A DNA stretch of 64,000 nt from a halophilic archaeon (GTDB taxonomy: Archaea > Halobacteriota > Halobacteria > Halobacteriales > Haladaptataceae): assembly GCA_003298465.1 (NCBI GenBank), contig QNGA01000002.1, positions 62,001 through 126,000 on the forward strand. The letters are read 5' to 3'. Both the position numbers and the translations under genes were made by a program. This document shows, piece by piece, positions 59,764-64,000 of this stretch (position 1 is its first letter; every line of letters starts with the position of its first letter). The notes under the pieces were generated by a model that saw only the letters and a list, made by a program, of their open reading frames with translations, was not told the DNA's origin and made no database searches.

Positions 59764-61005
59764 TCAGTTCGTATCGAGGGAGACTACTCGACCGTCGCTG
59801 TACATCACGAACACCTCCTGGGCGCCGTCGTCGTCCACATCGTCGAGCGTGGGGTGGACGAAAATGGGCGTTTCGCGCTCGTACGCGACGCGGACATCGC
59901 CCGAGGACGGATCGACGATGCTGACGGAGCCGTCGTTGCCAGCCGCGACGAGTTCGTCGTCGCCATCGCCGTCGACGTCGCCGAGCGCGGGTGGCGGCAT
60001 CATCTGGACGTCCTCGGTCGTGAGTGTCGTCGTCCATTCGACCCGTCCGTCGCTCGCACGGACGCTCCTGAGCTTGCCGTCACGCGCCACTGCGTACACT
60101 TCGACCGTCCCGTCGTCATCACCATCCTCGACCGCGTGTACCGCAGCGAATCGACCGAAGTCGGACTGCCACTCGGTCGTCTTCGTTCTTCCGTCGATCG
60201 TCGTTACGTTCCCAGCGGGCGTCGCAGTGACGATCTCGATTGCAGGATCCCCGTCCGTTTGCTGGGTGGCCATCCAGGTGATCGAGCCGCCGAGTTCTTT
60301 CGGCCGTTCCCAGGCACGGGTACCGTCCCGTTCCAGCAGATGGAGTTGGCCGTCGGAGAATCCGACGGCGATCTCGGGCTGTCCATCGGCGTCGAAGTCA
60401 TCGACTGCTGGCTGCCCCCACGAATATCCCGTGAGATTCCGGGACCAGACAGTCGTTCCGTTCGGCCGGAAGACGGACACCCGGCCACTCACGTCGGCGA
60501 CGACGAGTTCCTGCTTGCCGTCGCCGGTCAAATCGGTGACGACTGGCTGCGTGTAGCCGTAGTTGGAGAGATCGTAGCGACGCTCGACGGCCCCCGTCGT
60601 TGCGTTGAGGACGACGGTCTGGTTCTCCGTCGTCGCAGCGAGCACCTCCAGTGACCCGTCGTCGTCGTAGTCCGAAACGGTCGGATCGGCAACGGCGTGA
60701 ATCGCGCACGCTGACGATGGAACGGGATACTGCCACTGCGTCGTCCCGTCGGTCGCGTTCAGCGCGGCTAGCCGACAACTCGACGTGCCTTTCGTCGCGC
60801 TGATCGGTGCATACAGCATCGTTCGACCGTCGACGGTGGCGATCGCTGGTGCGTGATGGTTCCCCTGCGTGTCGACTGCGGTGTCGCTCGTCCACCGTTC
60901 GGTGAACTGGGCGTTCGAGAGAACGCCGGTGTTGAGGGCGAGAATCGAAATAGCACCCAGGACCACGAGAATCCCCGCTCCTGCGACGATAGTCCGAAAC
61001 CGCAT
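59764..61005 (-). CDS. Membrane-anchored FG-GAP/PQQ-like beta-propeller protein
   Basis: 413 residues. An N-terminal membrane helix (TIVAGAGILVVLGAISILAL) anchors a chain of seven or so blade-like repeats, each with an acidic turn such as SDYDDDGSLEVLAAT, DLTGDGKQELVVADV, DDFDADGQPEIAVGF, GDVDGDGDDELVAAG and DDVDDDGAQEVFVMY. This is the FG-GAP/VCBS-type calcium-binding propeller found in surface adhesins and scaffold proteins. The ATG at 61005 places the helix at the N-terminus. It is divergent from the polytopic membrane protein. Confidence 0.85.
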   Translation of the reverse strand: MRFRTIVAGAGILVVLGAISILALNTGVLSNAQFTERWTSDTAVDTQGNHHAPAIATVDGRTMLYAPISATKGTSSCRLAALNATDGTTQWQYPVPSSACAIHAVADPTVSDYDDDGSLEVLAATTENQTVVLNATTGAVERRYDLSNYGYTQPVVTDLTGDGKQELVVADVSGRVSVFRPNGTTVWSRNLTGYSWGQPAVDDFDADGQPEIAVGFSDGQLHLLERDGTRAWERPKELGGSITWMATQQTDGDPAIEIVTATPAGNVTTIDGRTKTTEWQSDFGRFAAVHAVEDGDDDGTVEVYAVARDGKLRSVRASDGRVEWTTTLTTEDVQMMPPPALGDVDGDGDDELVAAGNDGSVSIVDPSSGDVRVAYERETPIFVHPTLDDVDDDGAQEVFVMYSDGRVVSLDTN

Positions 61006-61107
61006 CGGCGAAGGTCGGCGCGCAGCGTACAAAAGCGCTGTTGATCGCCGACCGGTTTCGACGATCGAACCAACGCTCCTATTCTCACGTAGTTACTACC
61101 CGGTGCT

Positions 61108-62493
61108 ATGGGTCGGCGTTGGTACACTGGACTCGGCGGCCTCCTGCTGTGGCTCTCCGCCGTCGCTCCTGCAGGCGCACATAGCCTTGGCGCGTCGCGC
61201 CTCGAAACGCCGATACCGCTATCGCTTTTGTACGCCGGAGCGGGGGCGACAGTCGCGATCACTGCCGGTTGGCTCGGAAGTACCAGAAATCCGGGATTTA
61301 CACGGGTCGCTCCCCGAACCATCGCGTCGCTGCCGCCGAGCGTCGCGACCGTCGCCCGAACCGGAGGACGCATCGGCTTCTTCGTGGCGTTCGTCGGCGT
61401 CCTCGCCGCGGGGCTCACCGGTCCGAGTGGCTGGACCCGGAACTTCGCTACGATATTCGTCTGGCCGCTCTGGCTCAAGGGCGTCGGACTCTTCGCTATT
61501 CTCTTCGGCAGTCCGTGGCGTATCCTGTCACCGTGGCGGACCCTCTACCGTGGTCTCGTCGCTCTCGAAGGTCGCGACCTCTCGTTGGCTGAACGGTACC
61601 CCGAAAAGCTCGGGGAATGGCCGGCGCTCGTCGGGTTCCTCGTCTGGATCGGTATCGTCGAGAATCTGACCCAGATACCGCGGTTGCCCGCGGGGACAGC
61701 TGCCGTCGTCGCTGTTTACGCGATCGTCATGGTTCTCGGTGGTGTCGTATTCGGTGAGCAGTGGTTCGACCGGGCAGACGCCCTTGCCGTGTTGTATCGA
61801 CTGTTCGGACGCGCCGCCCCCATCCGCCCGGACAGGACGAGAGACGGCGGATACGAGTTCGCGCTCCGCGCTCCCTGGCGAGGAGCGACGTCCGCTATTC
61901 CGAGTTTCGTCCTCGTAGGCTTCGTCGTTGCGACGGTCTACACCGTTAGCTTCGATGGATTCACCTACACGCCGGAGTACCAGACGCTGCTCTTTGCGGT
62001 GCGAGATATCACGGAGAGCGGACCGCAAGTCAGTATCCTGGTCTATCTGTGTGGGCTACTGCTGTTCGTCGTCTCCTTTTTCGGCGTAGCGTACGCCGTT
62101 GCGAGCATCGGTGGTGGCGACGACTGGCGTGCCGCCGCAAAAGCGCTTGCTCCGACCGTGATTCCGATCGCGGTGGCGTACGAGTTCGTCCACAACTACC
62201 CATACGTCCTCGACTACACCGGACGACTCCTGACGGTCCTGGTCGACCCTCTGCTTGCCGGTCCGGAGACGATTTCGCTCACCGGTTGGCTCTCGGTGCA
62301 ACTGCTCTGGGTCTCTCAGATCGTTCTCATCGTCGGCGGACACGTGATCGCGGTCGTCGCCGCTCACTGGGTGACGACCGACCGGTACCCGGACCGACGA
62401 CGGGCGCTGTACGCCCACGTCCCCGTGACGGCGCTGATGATCGGTTACACGATACTGTCGCTCTGGATAATCTCACGCCCCGTCGCCGCCTGA
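61108..62493 (+). CDS. Polytopic membrane protein, unknown function
   Basis: 461 residues with about 11-12 membrane helices. The N-terminus is signal-like and ends APAGAHSLGASR, leaving an exposed His near the mature start. GWTRNFATIFVWPLWLKGVG and VAYEFVHNYPYVLDYTGRLL are conserved-looking segments. It resembles a family of large membrane proteins in actinobacteria and haloarchaea that carry doubtful fenitrothion-hydrolase labels; I would not assign that function. Lying opposite the propeller gene, about 100 bases away. Confidence 0.75.
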   Translation: MGRRWYTGLGGLLLWLSAVAPAGAHSLGASRLETPIPLSLLYAGAGATVAITAGWLGSTRNPGFTRVAPRTIASLPPSVATVARTGGRIGFFVAFVGVLAAGLTGPSGWTRNFATIFVWPLWLKGVGLFAILFGSPWRILSPWRTLYRGLVALEGRDLSLAERYPEKLGEWPALVGFLVWIGIVENLTQIPRLPAGTAAVVAVYAIVMVLGGVVFGEQWFDRADALAVLYRLFGRAAPIRPDRTRDGGYEFALRAPWRGATSAIPSFVLVGFVVATVYTVSFDGFTYTPEYQTLLFAVRDITESGPQVSILVYLCGLLLFVVSFFGVAYAVASIGGGDDWRAAAKALAPTVIPIAVAYEFVHNYPYVLDYTGRLLTVLVDPLLAGPETISLTGWLSVQLLWVSQIVLIVGGHVIAVVAAHWVTTDRYPDRRRALYAHVPVTALMIGYTILSLWIISRPVAA

Positions 62494-62640
62494 TCCGATC
62501 CTCTGGGGGTGTGTTCTGCAGACACGGCGCGAAAGCGGGCGCGTTTCGGGAGGGTGACCGGCTACCGTTCGATCCTCGGTTCTCGCTCGTGCGTTACTCC
62601 GTGAAATCGGGGGGTTTCAGGACGAAATTGGGAAAACTGC

Positions 62641-62646
62641 TTTATC
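62641..62646 (+). promoter_or_regulatory. TATA box of the COG4315-type protein gene
   Basis: tttatc 28-33 bases before the ATG at 62674, consistent with a leaderless transcript. Confidence 0.5.
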
Positions 62647-62673
62647 CGATAGTGGTGGATGTTAACGTGTCTC

Positions 62674-63201
62674 ATGAAACCAACGAGACGCACGGTCCTG
62701 CAAGCCTCGGCGATCGGTTTCGCTAGCTCGATCGTCGGGGTCGCAGGCGCAAACGAGAACCGACAGGAAACGACCACCGAAGCGGGGAGCGGGACGACCG
62801 AACGAGACGAAACGACGCCGTTCACGGTGCGAGCGACGACCCTTCCGGAGCACGGCGTCGTCCTCACCGACGCGGAGGGGATGACCCTCTACCGGTTCAC
62901 CGAGGACGAAGCCGGCGAGAGTACCTGTTACGACGACTGCGCCGAAGCGTGGCCGCCACTGACCGTCGAAGAATCGCCGACCATCCCCGACGGGCTACCG
63001 GGTGAGTTCGCCACGACAGAACGCGAGGATGGGTCCATGCAGGTCACGTACGACGGAACGCCGCTGTACTCCTTCGCCAGGGACGAGGAACCGGGCGACG
63101 CGAACGGGCAAGGTGTCGGTGACGTGTGGTTCGTGGTGAATCCGGCGTGTCCCAGCGAGGACGAAACGACCGAGGAGACGACGACGGGAGGAAATTACTG
63201 A
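62674..63201 (+). CDS. Tat-exported COG4315-type secreted protein
   Basis: 175 residues. A Tat motif (TRRTVLQASAIG) and Thr-rich linker precede two copies of the short repeat of this family: VLTDAEGMTLYRFTEDEAGESTCYDDCAEAWPPL (in pieces GMTLYRFTEDE and STCYDDCAEAWPPL) and QVTYDGTPLYSFARDEEPGDANGQGV in shorter form, then VWFVVNPAC. This is the Lipoprotein_15/COG4315 layout, predicted secreted with unknown role, sometimes linked to redox or electron-transfer genes. No lipobox Cys is visible here, so it is probably released. Confidence 0.85.
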   Translation: MKPTRRTVLQASAIGFASSIVGVAGANENRQETTTEAGSGTTERDETTPFTVRATTLPEHGVVLTDAEGMTLYRFTEDEAGESTCYDDCAEAWPPLTVEESPTIPDGLPGEFATTEREDGSMQVTYDGTPLYSFARDEEPGDANGQGVGDVWFVVNPACPSEDETTEETTTGGNY

Positions 63202-63695
63202 TACGCACACGCTCTGGACTCGTCGTACTGGCCGGGAGAGAAGTCGAGTAGTACGAATAGTACGATACGTATCGCTGCTCTCACGACATCAGGCATCCAA
63301 AACAGGTGGTGTCTAGTTCGATACGGCGAGTTATCTCACTAGCGGGGGCCGGACTCGAACCGCCGGAACCTCATACAGGACGATGGCGGGATACAGTGAA
63401 CAGAGCGTTCTCGGTCACGGCCGATACTAGCTCAGGTGGGTGAGGTCCGTTCTCGCCGAACTCGGTTTTAACGGAGAATCGGCTGTTCGCTGGTGAGATG
63501 GGTTTATGCTTCCCCGAGGGCGACCTGGGTGCTGCCGTTCGTACGCTAGAACACGATTCGTTCTATCCAAAGGAAACGTGCGAACCGAAGACTCTCGAAA
63601 GCGCTGCCGGGGCGATACCTCGAGTTGTAGGTGACGACACTAAGAGCGTCGCTCTCTTACTTATACGGGATGGGATTTCAGGGGAGAGATCATTC
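63202..63695 (+). other. 494-base intergenic region, AT-richer
   Basis: No protein gene. Contains the tRNA-3'-end-like fragment at 63341-63368 and, at the right, the promoter of the HalOD1 gene (TATA-like ttatac, 63661-63666). Confidence 0.45.
63341..63368 (-). other. tRNA 3'-end-like fragment
   Basis: On the minus strand GGCGG-TTCGAGT-CCGGC resembles a T-arm (one mismatched stem pair) and is followed by CCCCGCT, a possible acceptor strand. No matching 5' half with AGCGGGG is found within 100 bases on the appropriate side, so this is not a complete tRNA. It could be a degenerate attachment-site remnant. Confidence 0.35.
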
Positions 63696-64000
63696 GTGAG
63701 ACGGCAAGACGAGACCCTGACGGAGACGAGCAATGACTCGGCGAACGAGACGCTGACTGTGCAGTGGGGCCAGGGAACGGGACGATCGCCGTCCACTGCT
63801 GTTGTTCAGGCAGTGTCCGCGGTGACTGAGATTCCACCGCGAGAGCTACCTCCGCTTCATCGTACGATCGATGCCGATGCTCTCAACGGCCTTTTTTCAC
63901 CAAGGGACCAATCCGAACCTGACACGATGGGGGTCGATTCGGTGAGCTTCGAGTTCGAAGGGTACGACGTAACTGTCACTGCAGCCGGATACGTTAGCAT
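63696..64000 (+). CDS. HalOD1 protein, truncated by the window edge
   Basis: From the GTG at 63696 the frame stays open to the end (101 complete codons). STAVVQAVSAVTEIPPRELP, LHRTIDADALNGLFS and VSFEFEGYDVTVTAAGYV match the helical and strand halves of HalOD1, as in the gene at 21982. A TATA-like ttatac is about 30 bases upstream of the GTG. The domain is nearly complete at the edge, so only a short end is missing. Confidence 0.85.
   Translation, partial: MRRQDETLTETSNDSANETLTVQWGQGTGRSPSTAVVQAVSAVTEIPPRELPPLHRTIDADALNGLFSPRDQSEPDTMGVDSVSFEFEGYDVTVTAAGYVS

Noticed and set aside
61108..62493. Fenitrothion hydrolase
   Set aside because: The resemblance is to membrane proteins carrying that label by propagation; no hydrolase motif is visible.
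63341..63430. Complete tRNA gene
   Set aside because: Only a T-arm-like and acceptor-like stretch can be seen; there is no pairing 5' acceptor, D-arm or anticodon arm.

Overview
The window is GC-rich with acidic proteins, twin-arginine signal peptides, TATA-type promoters at about -27 and many leaderless genes. It contains HalOD1 domains, bacterio-opsin-activator-type HTH regulators and a glpR-pfkB-pts fructose locus. Together these point to a haloarchaeon (class Halobacteria). The species cannot be told from the sequence alone. I saw no CRISPR array, intact insertion sequence, integrase or rRNA. The only tRNA signal is a degenerate 3'-end-like fragment near 63.34 kb.

Layout. 0-2.6 kb: a flavin-type small oxidoreductase, a Tat lipoprotein and an SDR dehydrogenase. 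2.7-11.1 kb: a complete branched-chain-amino-acid-type ABC importer (livKHMGF-like) translationally coupled to a medium-chain acyl-CoA ligase, followed by a second AMP-forming acyl-CoA synthetase with its own promoter; this looks like an uptake-and-activation module for an organic acid. 11.2-18.7 kb: a small winged-helix regulator, a nucleotidyltransferase-like protein, an amidohydrolase, a surface protein with 15 tandem 23-residue repeats, a flavin disulfide reductase, a 48-residue zinc ribbon and a DUF192 protein. 18.8-24.6 kb: a large Tat-exported alpha/beta hydrolase, a HalOD1 protein, a SHOCT protein, a rhodanese-persulfide dioxygenase fusion and a Cys-rich copper-storage-like protein. 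25-30.6 kb: an orphan peptide/nickel-type solute-binding protein, an HxlR regulator, an MmgE/PrpD protein, an Asn/Gln-rich curlin-like secreted protein and two small exported proteins.

31.1-37.0 kb: the haloarchaeal fructose PTS (ptfB, ptsI, ptsH, ptfA, ptfC, pfkB, glpR), all on the minus strand, with a shared candidate operator upstream of both glpR and ptfC. 37.1-42 kb: a ComA-like phosphosulfolactate synthase, a carotenoid oxygenase, a zinc-ribbon membrane protein and a Tat-exported protein. 42.4-48.6 kb: a Cys-rich HTH regulator divergent from a second rhodanese-persulfide dioxygenase plus an MFS transporter, with a 22-bp palindrome lying between the two TATA boxes; then a methyltransferase, another HTH regulator and a TRIC-type channel in a more AT-rich stretch. 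48.7-55.3 kb: a putative hydantoin/5-oxoproline-type catabolic locus (maleate isomerase/Asp-Glu racemase family, RHH regulator, non-canonical NRAMP-like transporter, HyuA, HyuB) and a tiny membrane protein. 55.5-64 kb: a membrane-anchored HExxH protease with calcium-binding repeats, a CNNM/CorC protein, an FG-GAP-like propeller, a polytopic membrane protein, a Tat-exported COG4315-type protein and a truncated HalOD1 gene at the right edge.

The observations I would follow first are the glycine-zipper repeat protein (13.9-16.4 kb), the curlin-like protein (28.95-29.3 kb), the palindromic operator between the sulfur genes (43.19 kb) and the NRAMP-like transporter lacking its metal ligands inside the Hyu locus (48.7-55.1 kb).
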